Origin: Erysipelotrichales bacterium
GTDB taxonomy: Bacteria; Bacillota_I; Bacilli_A; Erysipelotrichales; Erysipelotrichaceae
Length of the DNA: 64,000 nucleotides
Assembly (NCBI GenBank): GCA_910576855.1
Contig: CAJTJP010000010.1
Coordinates: 1 to 64,000, forward strand
Reading direction: 5' to 3'
Positions 1 to 7,737 of the stretch are shown one piece after another; positions within the stretch are counted from its first letter, which is position 1; each line of letters begins with the position of its first letter. The notes below the pieces were generated by a model. The model had not been told where the DNA came from, searched no databases, and saw nothing but the letters and a program-made list of their open reading frames with translations. The position numbers and the translations under genes are program-made.

Positions 1-870
1 AAACTGATGAGCTATGTACACATCATCATAAATGACGGAGATACAGAATCGTTAATCAGAAAATATTTGAAAGCGGGAATCATGGAAAACGGAAAATACG
101 AAAAAAGCGAGAAAGGAACACCACAAGGTGGAAACCTATCACCGCTATTAAGTAATATTCTGTTAAATGAGTTGGACAAAGAATTGGAAAAAAGAGGATT
201 ACATTTCACAAGATACGCAGATGATTGCGTAATTACAGTAAAAAGTGAAGCAAGTGCCAAACGAGTGATGTACAGTGTAACATCGTGGATAGAAAGAAAA
301 CTTGGATTAAAAGTCAATATGACAAAGACGAGAATCACGAAGCCTAATGATTTAAAGTATTTAGGTTTTGGATTCTATTACGATAAAAGTACGAAAACAT
401 GGAAATTGCGAGCGCATGAAAGCAGTATAAAGAAATTCAAACAAGCACTGAAAAGACATACGATAAGGAAAAACTCTATGAAAATGGAAGAGAGAATCAG
501 AAAGCTGAATCAAGTAATCAGAGGGTGGATAAACTATTTTTCGATATGCAATATGAAAACATATATGGAAAAGATAGATGCCCATTTGAGAACAAGATTG
601 CGAGTGATAATCTGGAAGCAGTGGAAAGTGCCAAGCAAAAGGCAGTGGGGCTTACAGAAACTTGGAATCGGAAAAGATTTAGCAAGACAGACATCTTATA
701 TGGGAAACCACTATCAATGGGTCGTAACGAAAACATGTGTAGTGAGAGCAATCAGTAAAAGAAAACTAACCCAAAAAGGATTAGTCAGTTGCCTAGATTA
801 CTATACGAAACAACATACTTTGAAATTGAGACGAACCGCCATGTGCCGAACGGCATGCATGGTGGTGTGA
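1..870 (+). CDS. ltrA: Group II intron reverse transcriptase/maturase, 5' truncated by window
   Basis: The reading frame is open from base 1, so the N-terminus lies upstream; the first ATG at 7 is internal. It shows the reverse-transcriptase block with GTPQGGNLSP and the catalytic YADD box about 70 codons from the start, then the maturase X domain (RGWINYF region). The tail has the LGIGKDLA...YWRI-like pattern of endonuclease-lacking intron proteins, and I see no HNH motif. The protein would splice its host intron and reverse-transcribe it during homing. Base use is more A-rich than the flanking sigK gene, as expected for a mobile element. Confidence 0.92.
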   Translation, partial: KLMSYVHIIINDGDTESLIRKYLKAGIMENGKYEKSEKGTPQGGNLSPLLSNILLNELDKELEKRGLHFTRYADDCVITVKSEASAKRVMYSVTSWIERKLGLKVNMTKTRITKPNDLKYLGFGFYYDKSTKTWKLRAHESSIKKFKQALKRHTIRKNSMKMEERIRKLNQVIRGWINYFSICNMKTYMEKIDAHLRTRLRVIIWKQWKVPSKRQWGLQKLGIGKDLARQTSYMGNHYQWVVTKTCVVRAISKRKLTQKGLVSCLDYYTKQHTLKLRRTAMCRTACMVV

Positions 871-899
871 GAGGGTAATTAAATTTACCCTACTCGATT
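1..899 (+). mobile_element. Group II intron, 3' part
   Basis: The segment carries the end of an intron-encoded reverse transcriptase followed by intron RNA domains. Domain V is visible at about 829-867, with paired arms around ccgaacgg and a two-base bulge. A short domain VI hairpin follows at about 871-890, and the conserved 3' end ctactcgatt finishes near 899. The reverse transcriptase stop codon (868-870) lies inside domain V. The 5' part lies outside the window. The base after the junction begins gctttttc, which could be the T-tract of a terminator, the usual target of class C introns; this is inference because the 5' exon is not visible. Confidence 0.85.
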
Positions 900-957
900 G
901 CTTTTTCACCTGACATATTTCGTTTTCTTTTTACATACACTGTAAGCAGGTGATAAG

Positions 958-1680
958 ATGTTTTCAGTAATGTTTGAGGTGTTATCCAATGCGCTTGCCT
1001 ATGTCGGCTATATTCGCAATAATTCCTTTGCGCAGCCGTTATCTAAAGAAGCAGAGGCAGACTGTATACAGCGATTAAATGCACAGGATCCGAAGGCACG
1101 TGAGGAATTGATTGAGCACAATCTTCGCTTGGTCGCTCATATTGTGAAAAAATATGATATAAAAAAGGAACAGACCGAAGATTTGATCAGTATCGGTACA
1201 ATCGGTTTGATCAAAGCGGTGGATTCCTTTAAAAGTGAGAAGGGACATAAGCTTACGACCTATGCCTCACGCTGTATCGAAAATGAAATCTTGATGTATT
1301 TACGCAGCTCACGCAATTATTTTCAGAATGTTTCTTTGAACGATCCTATCGCAACCGATAAGGACGGCAGTGAAATTACGTTGATTGATGCGATTGCCGC
1401 ACCTCAGGATAAGAGTATTATCGATACGATGATTCTTGATGAACAAATTCAGCGCTTAAAGAGCTATATTCATGTATTGGACGGCAGAGAATTGGAAATC
1501 ATTACGAAGCGTTTCGGTTTATACGGACAAAAAGAGCTCACGCAACGCGAGATAGCCGATCAGATGAAAATTTCACGCTCTTATGTTTCACGGATTGAAA
1601 AGCGTGCTTTTATGAAAATCTATCGGGAGTTTAAGAAGCATGATAATGAAAAAAATCGTAAGCTCAATGAGCTTCGATAG
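958..1680 (+). CDS. sigK: Sporulation sigma factor SigK, with pro-sequence
   Basis: A 240-residue sigma-70 family protein of the mother-cell sigma K type. Region 2 reads NLRLVAHIVKKY (about 55-66) and DLISIGTIGLIKAV; region 4 carries the helix-turn-helix TQREIADQMKISRSYVSRIE at about 195-214. Before the conserved NNSFAQPLS there are about 20 hydrophobic residues that align in position with the pro-sequence of Bacillus pro-SigK, which is removed by SpoIVFB. The gene is uninterrupted by any skin-like element, but a group II intron ends about 60 bp upstream. The ATG follows aggtg. A hairpin terminator probably ends the transcript near 1768. Confidence 0.93.
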   Translation: MFSVMFEVLSNALAYVGYIRNNSFAQPLSKEAEADCIQRLNAQDPKAREELIEHNLRLVAHIVKKYDIKKEQTEDLISIGTIGLIKAVDSFKSEKGHKLTTYASRCIENEILMYLRSSRNYFQNVSLNDPIATDKDGSEITLIDAIAAPQDKSIIDTMILDEQIQRLKSYIHVLDGRELEIITKRFGLYGQKELTQREIADQMKISRSYVSRIEKRAFMKIYREFKKHDNEKNRKLNELR

Positions 1681-1730
1681 GAAAAGATTAAAAATAACAG
1701 CTAAGGATAATATTAAATCAATGAAAGAAT

Positions 1731-1768
1731 AACATGCGGCGAGGAAATTGCGGCATGTTTATAGTTTT
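1731..1768 (+). terminator. Probable terminator of sigK
   Basis: The arms aacatgc and gcatgtt are followed by tatagttttt. The inner part of the stem is weakly paired, so this is a moderate call. Confidence 0.5.
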
Positions 1769-1878
1769 TGGGAATTTTGTGATTGCCTTGATTCTATGAT
1801 AGAGCTCTTTGGCTTCTTATGAGAACGTTGTTCTTTTTTACTCCTTGATTTCATACACTGAATACAGAGGTGAAACTG

Positions 1879-2856
1879 ATGAAACGATATCGTAAGCAGG
1901 TAGCATGCTTATTCGGTGCGATTGCCGTATTTTCTTATTTGAGTATTCATTATTTTTCAACCGATGATACCGATGAAAGTATTACGGTAATGGAAGAAAG
2001 CGAATCAAAGCAATTACAGATTTATGTGTTGGATAAGGACAATACGCTCATACCGATGGATAAGGAAATACCGGCAGATCTGGCCTTGGAGGAACAGTTG
2101 AAGCAGATGATTGCCGCAATGTGCGCCGATCAGGTAAAAGGAGAATTCAGCGGAGTACTGGGTAAGGGAACTGCTTTGACTAAGGTCAAAGTGGATAATG
2201 GGTTAGCATCGCTTTATTTTAATGAACAGCTGACTTCCTATGAGAAGGAACAGGAGCTACAGGTATTGGAGGCAATTACATGGGCTGCGACACAGTTTGA
2301 TGAAATCTCACAGGTGCAGATGTATTATAAGGATGAGCTGCTTCATGAGATGCCTTTGGATCATACACCGATTCCCGATCCTTTGGACCGTTCACTGGGC
2401 ATCAATCATTTTGAATCGGCAAGTGCTTCTTTAAACAACAGTGCTTCTATTATTGTTTATTATGTGAAGCAGATTGACGGAAAAGATTACTTTGTGCCGA
2501 AAAGCAAAAGAATCAGCGGTAACGGAAAGGATATGGAAACAGTCGTAAAAGAGGTATTAAAGGATGTGTCTGTATCAAGTGAATTAACGGCGCCGTTGTA
2601 TCAGGAAAGCATATCCGCTACGGATTTGCCGAAGCAAAAGGATAATACGCTGATCGTGAATATGAATCATGCGCTGTTGAATGATGAGCGAACGGCGAAG
2701 CAATCAGCCTATGAAGCATTGATTTTATCTTTGGCGAATAATTTCGATGTAGATGAAGTCAAAGTATATGTAGAGGATAATGTGGTTTCTTTGCATGGAT
2801 CCAATGAGGAAGCGGTTTCTGTGTCCTCTTTACATTATAATCCGATACCTTTTTAA
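1879..2856 (+). CDS. gerM: GerM-like protein with two GerMN domains
   Basis: The protein has one N-terminal membrane anchor (about residues 8-26) and two extracytoplasmic GerMN domains, roughly 55-150 and 185-300, the second ending in DVDEVKVYVEDN. GerM family members act in spore formation and germination at the spore envelope. The ATG at 1879 is preferred because gaggtg sits seven bases before it; an in-frame GTG at 1870 overlaps that ribosome site. The position just after sigK supports a sporulation role, although a 190-bp gap and a hairpin separate the two. Confidence 0.85.
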   Translation: MKRYRKQVACLFGAIAVFSYLSIHYFSTDDTDESITVMEESESKQLQIYVLDKDNTLIPMDKEIPADLALEEQLKQMIAAMCADQVKGEFSGVLGKGTALTKVKVDNGLASLYFNEQLTSYEKEQELQVLEAITWAATQFDEISQVQMYYKDELLHEMPLDHTPIPDPLDRSLGINHFESASASLNNSASIIVYYVKQIDGKDYFVPKSKRISGNGKDMETVVKEVLKDVSVSSELTAPLYQESISATDLPKQKDNTLIVNMNHALLNDERTAKQSAYEALILSLANNFDVDEVKVYVEDNVVSLHGSNEEAVSVSSLHYNPIPF

Positions 2857-2876
2857 TCTTTTTAATGAAACCTAAG

Positions 2877-2901
2877 CGCTATTTGTGGTAAAATAATAGC
2901 G
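2877..2901 (+). promoter_or_regulatory. Hairpin before phosphodiesterase gene
   Basis: The arms cgctatt (2877-2883) and aatagcg (2895-2901) form a 7-bp stem just before the next gene. No T-run follows, so it is not a clear terminator; it could overlap the promoter or start of the next transcript. Confidence 0.35.
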
Positions 2902-2916
2902 TAAGGTGGTGTCGCG

Positions 2917-3384
2917 ATGAAAATCGTTGTGGTGAGTGATTCTCATGGAAAGAACATTCGTTTAGATGAAGTATTAAAATGGGAAAGTGACGCAGATTGT
3001 TTTATTCACTGCGGTGATATAGAATGCAGCGAGGATGCGTATCCGATGTATCATACGGTTCAGGGAAATAATGATTTCTTTTGCGATTATCCGCAGAAAA
3101 TCATTTTGCCTGCGATGGGACATCGGATTTTAGTCATGCACGGCAATCAGTTTCCGTATATGCGCAGAATCGAGCGGATGGCTGAATATGCCAAGCAGGA
3201 GAATTGTGATATATTCTGTTACGGGCATACACACGTAGCGGCGATTGAGCGCTTGGATGATGTGCTGCTGCTGAATCCCGGTTCGCTGTGGCGATCACGT
3301 GACGGCAGGGGGCCGTCTTATGCGGTGCTGAGTATGGAGGGCGGGGAAGTAAAAGCGGAATTAAAATTTATCGATCAAGATTAA
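2917..3384 (+). CDS. YfcE/MJ0936-type metallophosphoesterase
   Basis: A compact 155-residue calcineurin-like phosphoesterase. The metal ligands are all visible: D8 and H10 in SDSHG, H31 and D34 in HCGD, GNND at 50-53, H75 in VMHG, and GHTH at 103-106. Family members hydrolyse phosphodiesters in the cytosol; the natural substrate is usually unknown. Length is typical for the family. The gene lies between gerM and a membrane protein with a 33-bp gap after it, so the latter two could be co-transcribed. Confidence 0.9.
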   Translation: MKIVVVSDSHGKNIRLDEVLKWESDADCFIHCGDIECSEDAYPMYHTVQGNNDFFCDYPQKIILPAMGHRILVMHGNQFPYMRRIERMAEYAKQENCDIFCYGHTHVAAIERLDDVLLLNPGSLWRSRDGRGPSYAVLSMEGGEVKAELKFIDQD

Positions 3385-3417
3385 GCATGTATTGTTTGCG
3401 GATAAGAAGGTGATGGT

Positions 3418-4362
3418 ATGAAGCGAAAATACAGCATCAGTCTTGGGATCGGGGCAGTGGGAAGCGCAGCATACCTCGGCTTGATCGTATGGTATGTGCT
3501 GAATCTTTTACAGGGAACACAGACCGGAATTCCGGCCACTGTTGAGGATTTGCCTTTAAATTTGATATTACATATTTGTTTGATGGCGATCGGTGCCGGC
3601 TTCACTTGGACAGCATTTTTTTCCGGAATATTTACGGTAGCGGTTGCGGCAAGCATTTGTTTTACGTTCGGAGCGTTTATGTTTTATCATTATTTGTTGT
3701 TCAGTGCACCGTTGATCATTTTGACATTGATCGGTTCTTTCTTTTGTCATAAGCTACAGATGAAAAAGCAGGAGAAGGAAGCAGAGATGGAATATAATCA
3801 AAAAAAGGTGAGTCAGGAAAAGAAAAAGCCGCAAGCTGAGAGCGCTCATGTCAAGCGTACTCAGCCGCAGCGCAATACACGTCAGGAAATGTTGGCGCGA
3901 AGGATGCAGCATAATCAATCGATGCAGGTCAGACAGGAAAATACGGGAATGATGACTCAAAGTTATGTACAGCCGGTCCAGCAGTCCTTTTATACGCAGA
4001 TGCAAGATCCTTATGCGCCGCTGGCACAGACAGCCGTGATGCAGCCGATCATGCAGCCGATAGCATTTCAGCCTGCGGTTTATTCATATCCTGTTTATAA
4101 CGGAGAGCAGGTAGCTCAACAGCCGTTACAAACATCGTATCAACCGTTACCGATCGTTCAAAATCCTACATTTCCGCAAGGGGCAGTGAATCCGCTTCAA
4201 AATCCGTTTCCGCAGCTCAATCAGCCGATGGCGGCGTTTCCGCCTGGAGTGATGCAGGATGGAACTCCCCCTAATATGCCGGTACAGCCGCATGCGGGAC
4301 ACACGCGTCCGGAGGGCTATTTTGATGATTACGGCAATTTTCATCCGGGAAGTGAGCAATAA
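3418..4362 (+). CDS. Membrane protein with Pro/Gln-rich cytoplasmic tail
   Basis: I do not recognise the family. The first 115 residues contain about four hydrophobic segments (about 8-32, 45-66, 68-90 and 90-110), followed by a highly charged KEAEMEYNQKK stretch and then some 190 residues rich in Gln, Pro, Met and Tyr, with repeated QP and MQP units. The tail ends in GYFDDYGNFHPGSEQ. This looks like a membrane anchor with a disordered cytoplasmic extension. The ATG follows aaggtg. Codon use resembles its neighbours. Confidence 0.7.
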   Translation: MKRKYSISLGIGAVGSAAYLGLIVWYVLNLLQGTQTGIPATVEDLPLNLILHICLMAIGAGFTWTAFFSGIFTVAVAASICFTFGAFMFYHYLLFSAPLIILTLIGSFFCHKLQMKKQEKEAEMEYNQKKVSQEKKKPQAESAHVKRTQPQRNTRQEMLARRMQHNQSMQVRQENTGMMTQSYVQPVQQSFYTQMQDPYAPLAQTAVMQPIMQPIAFQPAVYSYPVYNGEQVAQQPLQTSYQPLPIVQNPTFPQGAVNPLQNPFPQLNQPMAAFPPGVMQDGTPPNMPVQPHAGHTRPEGYFDDYGNFHPGSEQ

Positions 4363-4418
4363 TGTAGAATTCGTTCTTGCATTTCAAAGAATAATTTGGT
4401 ATTATATCTTAGCAAGTT

Positions 4419-4495
4419 GTCTACGTAGCTCAGCTGGATAGAGCATGCGCCTTCTAAGCGCACGGTCGGGGGTTCGAGTCCCTCCGTGGACGCCA
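4419..4495 (+). tRNA. tRNA-Arg (anticodon TCT)
   Basis: The cloverleaf can be drawn by hand. The acceptor arms gtctacg (4419-4425) and cgtggac (4485-4491) pair, the D stem is gctc/gagc, and the anticodon stem tgcgc/gcgca encloses the loop cttctaa with TCT at 4453-4455. The T arm holds ggttcgagtcc, and CCA is encoded at 4493-4495. It reads AGA codons. It borders the sparse accessory patch that follows, and tRNA 3' ends are common integration sites. Confidence 0.97.
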
Positions 4496-4504
4496 TTTGG
4501 ATTT

Positions 4505-4540
4505 AAAAAGGCTTTCTGAAATAGACGGAAAGCCTTTTTT
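4505..4540 (+). terminator. Terminator after tRNA-Arg
   Basis: The stem aaggctttc/ggaaagcctt with a T6 tail lies ten bases behind the tRNA. Confidence 0.85.
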
Positions 4541-4962
4541 ATGTGCTTATAACTAAGTTGTTTGTTTTTTAATTCTAAATTTAACACATTTTTAACACAC
4601 GTTGAGCTAAAGACATCATTTACAACCTGCAAATCATTCTTTTTAGGTTTTTTTTAGATTTCAGGAAAGGCGTTTTCGCATAAACAGATAAAAGGTATGT
4701 GCTTTTGAATTTCCGCTGCCTATGGCTGTTAACGATTCTGATACATATTGCCGATTGCAAGAACACACACAATGAGTAAAAAGAAAAGCCCGCAGGGGGC
4801 ATGATTGATTTGATCTCCGGTTAACGGTCGGAGCTTACCGCTATAGTCTAATACGTTGGGTGATATTTCCACCATCTCATTAGGTATAAGCCCTACACTT
4901 GACATTTTCATGCGAGATAACCATCTTTCTATCATCAATGTATATCTATTATATGTTTAATA
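4541..4962. other. Accessory patch without recognisable gene
   Basis: About 420 bases between the tRNA terminator and the MazF-like gene. I see no convincing gene. A 69-codon minus-strand frame (4729-4938) has a hydrophobic tail but no ribosome site. No duplicate of the tRNA 3' end could be found by eye. Confidence 0.4.
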
Positions 4963-5583
4963 TCAACCCTTTACCGGACTATTACGATAAACTTCTATTT
5001 CGTCTTGCAATTTAATTATGTCCTCTTTTAATTGGTTTCGTTCTTTTAATAAATCCTCATATTCCCTATAAAATGATGCGAAATGTTTTTGAATTGTCAT
5101 GTGTTCTATGTTTTTAAAAGCATCGCCATATATATCAAAACGAGCATCATGACTATATAAAATTCTATTTATGCTTACCGATCGCGAATCGTTTAACTTG
5201 ATTACAGAATCATGGTTTATAAATTTAAATTCATCACTTTTTAATAAATAGAAATCGCTTATTGATTTGTTATTACTTATGGGGTGGTACGCATCAGCAT
5301 GGGTATTAGGTTTGTATGAAAAAATCGGCAACACATATAGTAATTGCTTTCTTACTCCGAGGATGACCCCTCTATGTTCGTATGACATTTCAGGAACAAA
5401 GTTTTTACCAAAATCAAATTGATATATTTCACCTTTTTTTACATGTCTCCGTTGCTTGATTCCCATTTTAGATAAAGCCCATTTTATTTCAGATTTCGAT
5501 ATTCTCGATATTTCATCACTTCCATTAAGTTTCTGTATAACATCGTTTGTTTTGTTTATAGCATCAAGATATTTTTTATACAT
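4963..5583 (-). CDS. MazF/PemK-like toxin-family protein
   Basis: A 206-residue protein. After about 45 charged residues comes the family signature VKKGEIYQFDFG, then RGVILGVRKQLLYVLPIF, matching the KGDIY and P-V-vi-Q strands of MazF/PemK endoribonucleases. The C-terminus (about 173-203) is a predicted coiled coil rich in Glu, Lys and Leu. Start 5583 is chosen because gggag lies eight bases upstream. No protein antitoxin gene is adjacent. Instead the gene follows a 150-base structured leader that ends in a terminator-like hairpin, an arrangement reminiscent of RNA-antitoxin systems. Function as a toxin is inferred from the family only. Confidence 0.65.
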   Translation of the reverse strand: MYKKYLDAINKTNDVIQKLNGSDEISRISKSEIKWALSKMGIKQRRHVKKGEIYQFDFGKNFVPEMSYEHRGVILGVRKQLLYVLPIFSYKPNTHADAYHPISNNKSISDFYLLKSDEFKFINHDSVIKLNDSRSVSINRILYSHDARFDIYGDAFKNIEHMTIQKHFASFYREYEDLLKERNQLKEDIIKLQDEIEVYRNSPVKG

Positions 5584-5589
5584 TCTCAT

Positions 5590-5675
5590 CTCTCCCTTAA
5601 TGAAAAAGGATGCAGACGTCTCTGCACCCTTCTAGGCTCTCGCCTAGGTGACCTCGTCGGTCAAAGAAACTCCTT
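5590..5675 (-). ncRNA. Three-hairpin leader RNA with attenuator
   Basis: Read on the minus strand, three hairpins follow in order: gacc-gacga-ggtc, ctaggc-gaga-gcctag, and a 9-bp stem gggtgcaga-gacg-tctgcatcc followed by ttttt. The last is a textbook intrinsic terminator 12 bases before the ribosome site of the MazF-like gene. A degenerate copy at 6768-6850 keeps the first and last stems. The element may be an attenuator or an RNA partner of the downstream protein; the sequence alone does not decide. Confidence 0.7.
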
Positions 5676-5705
5676 CAATAGTGGCTTTGTCAGCCAAATA
5701 TAACA

Positions 5706-5729
5706 ATATAAATCTATACCAATTTATAT
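5706..5729. promoter_or_regulatory. Inverted repeat just downstream of promoter
   Basis: The arms atataaat (5706-5713) and atttatat (5722-5729) are separated by 8 bases and lie where transcription would start. This is a candidate operator, but the region is AT-rich, so chance is possible. Confidence 0.4.
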
Positions 5730-5741
5730 ATGTCTATAGAT

Positions 5742-5770
5742 ATATTACTCTATTATTTCTTGAATGTCAA
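5742..5770 (-). promoter_or_regulatory. Promoter of leader RNA and MazF-like gene
   Basis: On the minus strand there is TTGACA (5765-5770), a 17-base spacer, then TAATAT (5742-5747). It lies about 60 bases before the first hairpin. Confidence 0.75.
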
Positions 5771-5935
5771 ATACTATTTAGCACAAAACAGCACGTAATA
5801 AGCACATAGTGATATGTAACAGCATGAAACAAGTATAACCCTTATTGATATATTAGGCTGTCATCAAAAAGAGGAATACCTTAAATGGCATTAATGTTAA
5901 GCGTTTATGGTATAGATAGATGCGCCCTCATTACA

Positions 5936-5963
5936 AAAGGACACCTCTTGCAAAGTGTCCTTT
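5936..5963 (-). terminator. Terminator of RelB/RelE operon
   Basis: The 9-bp stem aaaggacac/gtgtccttt is followed on the minus strand by ttttg. It lies about 70 bases beyond the toxin stop codon. Confidence 0.65.
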
Positions 5964-6031
5964 CATATAACATAGCAGCATGAAAGTAAAGGGAATACAA
6001 TTCGATAATTTTAATCCTATCAGTGTTGATC

Positions 6032-6307
6032 TTATTTTTGCCTGTACACTTCTTTTCGATGTCCTACAGATACAATTTCAATAGTAAGTATTTGCTCGAA
6101 CACAGTGCATATAATTCTATAGTTTCCGACACGATAGCGTATATAGTTCGATAAATTACCTTTCAATTCCTTGTATTGCGGAATCGTATAAGGATTACCA
6201 CAATTCAGTAGATTGTGTTCAATCCATTTTATCAGAATTATCCTTGTCGGCTTATCAAGCTTGTGTAACTGTTTCAGTGCCTGCTTAGAATATCGGAGTT
6301 GATACAT
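6032..6307 (-). CDS. relE: RelE/ParE-family toxin
   Basis: A 91-residue protein with the compact RelE fold signature: an N-terminal YSKQALKQLHKLDKPTR helix, the LKGNLSNYIRYRVGNYRIICTV strands, and a C-terminal VSVGHRKEVYRQ. RelE-type toxins cleave mRNA in the ribosomal A site; the Arg and Tyr residues in RYRVGNYRI and the C-terminal His-Arg-Tyr set fit this. It follows the antitoxin gene by 8 bases on the same strand, the standard antitoxin-first order. Confidence 0.88.
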   Translation of the reverse strand: MYQLRYSKQALKQLHKLDKPTRIILIKWIEHNLLNCGNPYTIPQYKELKGNLSNYIRYRVGNYRIICTVFEQILTIEIVSVGHRKEVYRQK

Positions 6308-6315
6308 AGTTTGCC

Positions 6316-6534
6316 TCAGTCTATTCCAAACATATTCTTAACTTCATCATGTGAATAAGATACAGGATCTTTCATGTGTTCTGCATATGCTTCGTCAGCA
6401 AGTTTAATATCATACATATCCTCTAGTTTCTCATTAATAATTCTGCGAACGTATTCAGATACGCTGATACCCTCAAACTTCGCGATTTCTTTCAATTCTT
6501 TTTCAGCTTGTGTGTTTAATCTGATCGATAACAT
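6316..6534 (-). CDS. relB: RelB/DUF6290-type antitoxin
   Basis: A 72-residue protein with a ribbon-helix-helix N-terminus (MLSIRLNTQAEKELKEIA...GISVSEYVRRI) and an acidic C-terminal toxin-binding tail ending in DEVKNMFGID. The start at 6534 is chosen because gaggtg lies six bases before it; an upstream ATG gives 17 extra hydrophobic residues with no ribosome site. The protein should neutralise the adjacent RelE-like toxin and repress their common promoter. Confidence 0.87.
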   Translation of the reverse strand: MLSIRLNTQAEKELKEIAKFEGISVSEYVRRIINEKLEDMYDIKLADEAYAEHMKDPVSYSHDEVKNMFGID

Positions 6535-6553
6535 GAATATCACCTCTATTATT

Positions 6554-6582
6554 ATTGTATGACAAATGACATACATATGCAA
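6554..6582 (-). promoter_or_regulatory. Promoter and candidate operator of relB-relE
   Basis: On the minus strand, a -10 TACAAT (6554-6559) and a weak -35 TTGCAT (6577-6582) lie 17 bases apart. The spacer overlaps gtatg/catac arms (6557-6574), a likely ribbon-helix-helix operator. Confidence 0.45.
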
Positions 6583-6689
6583 CAATATTTTTAAATGTTA
6601 TTATTGTTTGTCTTTTTAGGGTGGGTGAATCTTTTCGACCTCAGAGGAGAAGGGAAAACAGTGTGCAGTAGATTGAATGAATATTTAAG

Positions 6690-6935
6690 GAATTGAAATT
6701 CATCAATTTTTAAAAAATAGAAGTCACTTATTGATGGAATCAAGGTATTATTTATACATTGATAATCTCCCCTTAATGAAAAAAGGATGCAGACATCTCC
6801 GTATCCCTTTGGGCTATCAAAATGACCTCATCGGTCAAAGAAATTCCTTTATATTAATCCATTGCTCTATGAATGATAAACATTGTTTTGCACGAACCGC
6901 ATGTAATGAGCATACTGCAGCTTCTGACAATCAGT
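6690..6935 (-). pseudogene. Decayed copy of the MazF-like gene start and leader RNA
   Basis: Bases 6691-6738 match the MazF-like coding strand near 5219-5270, then jump to sequence matching 5563-5600, which implies a deletion of roughly 290 bases inside the gene. The leader copy (6768-6850) keeps the gaccgatgaggtc hairpin and the terminator-like stem, with a G-T pair changed to A-T and an A-T pair to G-T, while the middle hairpin is lost. Flanking similarity continues to about 6935, but the promoter spacing is destroyed. It encodes nothing intact. Confidence 0.7.
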
Positions 6936-6982
6936 ATTAAGCCTTTGTTCGTTCTATATACATCATTCTATTCAGTTTCCGC

Positions 6983-7007
6983 AAAAAAAGAAGGAACAGT
7001 CCTTCTT
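6983..7007 (-). terminator. Terminator of bactofilin gene
   Basis: On the minus strand, aagaagga-ctgt-tccttctt is followed by seven T residues. Confidence 0.8.
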
Positions 7008-7032
7008 GATTTTATTATGCTTTCACTGTTTC

Positions 7033-7737
7033 TCAGCGATTATTTTCATTAAAATAAACATCCTGACGAATCGTGATACTGCCTTGAATTACCGCACCGC
7101 GATCTACTTGAATCACATTCGCATTCATATCTCCGACAATTGCACTTGTAGACAAGAAATGAACTGCTTCCGTAACCGTCGCATTTCCCTTGATACGTCC
7201 GCCGTTTAATAGATTATAAGCTTCAATATTGCCGTCAATCGTAGAGCTTTCGGTAATTTCCATATTACCGCTGCAGCCGATATCACCCATAATCATCGCA
7301 TTATCGAAAAATGCATTGGTACAGCTGATCGTTCCTTCAATAACGCCGTATACGGATAGATTCGCATTGCAGAGCACATCCCCCTTAATATGTCCGCGAA
7401 TGATCAAATCACCGTCTGCCTCAACATTACCGTTTACCAAGGTACCCTTAGAAATCGTTGTAGCGTTCATATCGGTTGTATTCACTGTCTGAAAGGAATC
7501 GTTATAATAATCATCATCCTCATAGTCCTGCATGTCTTGATTATTATATTGGTTATACTGAGGCTCCTGCACGACATCCTCAGACTGCATATTTGTCTCA
7601 GGCTCCTGCATATATTCGTTTTCACGATATGCAGCCTCCATACTGTCTTCGGCATAGCTATTGTCCTGTGGTTGGATTGGTGGTTCCGGCTGATTCTTCT
7701 GTGCATACAGCTGCTTTTGTCTTTCATACCATTTCAT
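7033..7737 (-). CDS. Bactofilin (polymer-forming cytoskeletal protein)
   Basis: A 234-residue protein. The first 95 residues are Gln-, Asn- and acid-rich and probably disordered, with several YNQYNNQ-like runs. The C-terminal part (about 105-225) is a bactofilin beta-helix with the repeated GxVxxxGDLxIRGxIKGDV and VxGNxExxN rungs. Bactofilins polymerise at the inner face of the membrane and guide cell shape or envelope enzymes. The start at 7737 follows ggaggg by eight bases; an upstream in-frame ATG at 7764 overlaps that site and is less likely. Confidence 0.9.
   Translation of the reverse strand: MKWYERQKQLYAQKNQPEPPIQPQDNSYAEDSMEAAYRENEYMQEPETNMQSEDVVQEPQYNQYNNQDMQDYEDDDYYNDSFQTVNTTDMNATTISKGTLVNGNVEADGDLIIRGHIKGDVLCNANLSVYGVIEGTISCTNAFFDNAMIMGDIGCSGNMEITESSTIDGNIEAYNLLNGGRIKGNATVTEAVHFLSTSAIVGDMNANVIQVDRGAVIQGSITIRQDVYFNENNR

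Noticed and set aside
4729-4938. 69-codon minus-strand frame with a hydrophobic end
   Set aside because: There is no ribosome site, no recognisable family, and it lies in decayed accessory sequence.
4963-5583. ToxN/AbiQ identification for the MazF-like gene
   Set aside because: The protein carries the KGEIYQFDFG start of MazF/PemK, and the leader lacks the short tandem repeats typical of ToxI antitoxins.
6731-6940. 69-codon plus-strand frame
   Set aside because: It runs antisense through the decayed MazF-like leader copy and has no ribosome site.
4419-7032. Complete integrative element using tRNA-Arg as attachment site
   Set aside because: No integrase gene and no duplicate of the tRNA 3' end could be found by eye.
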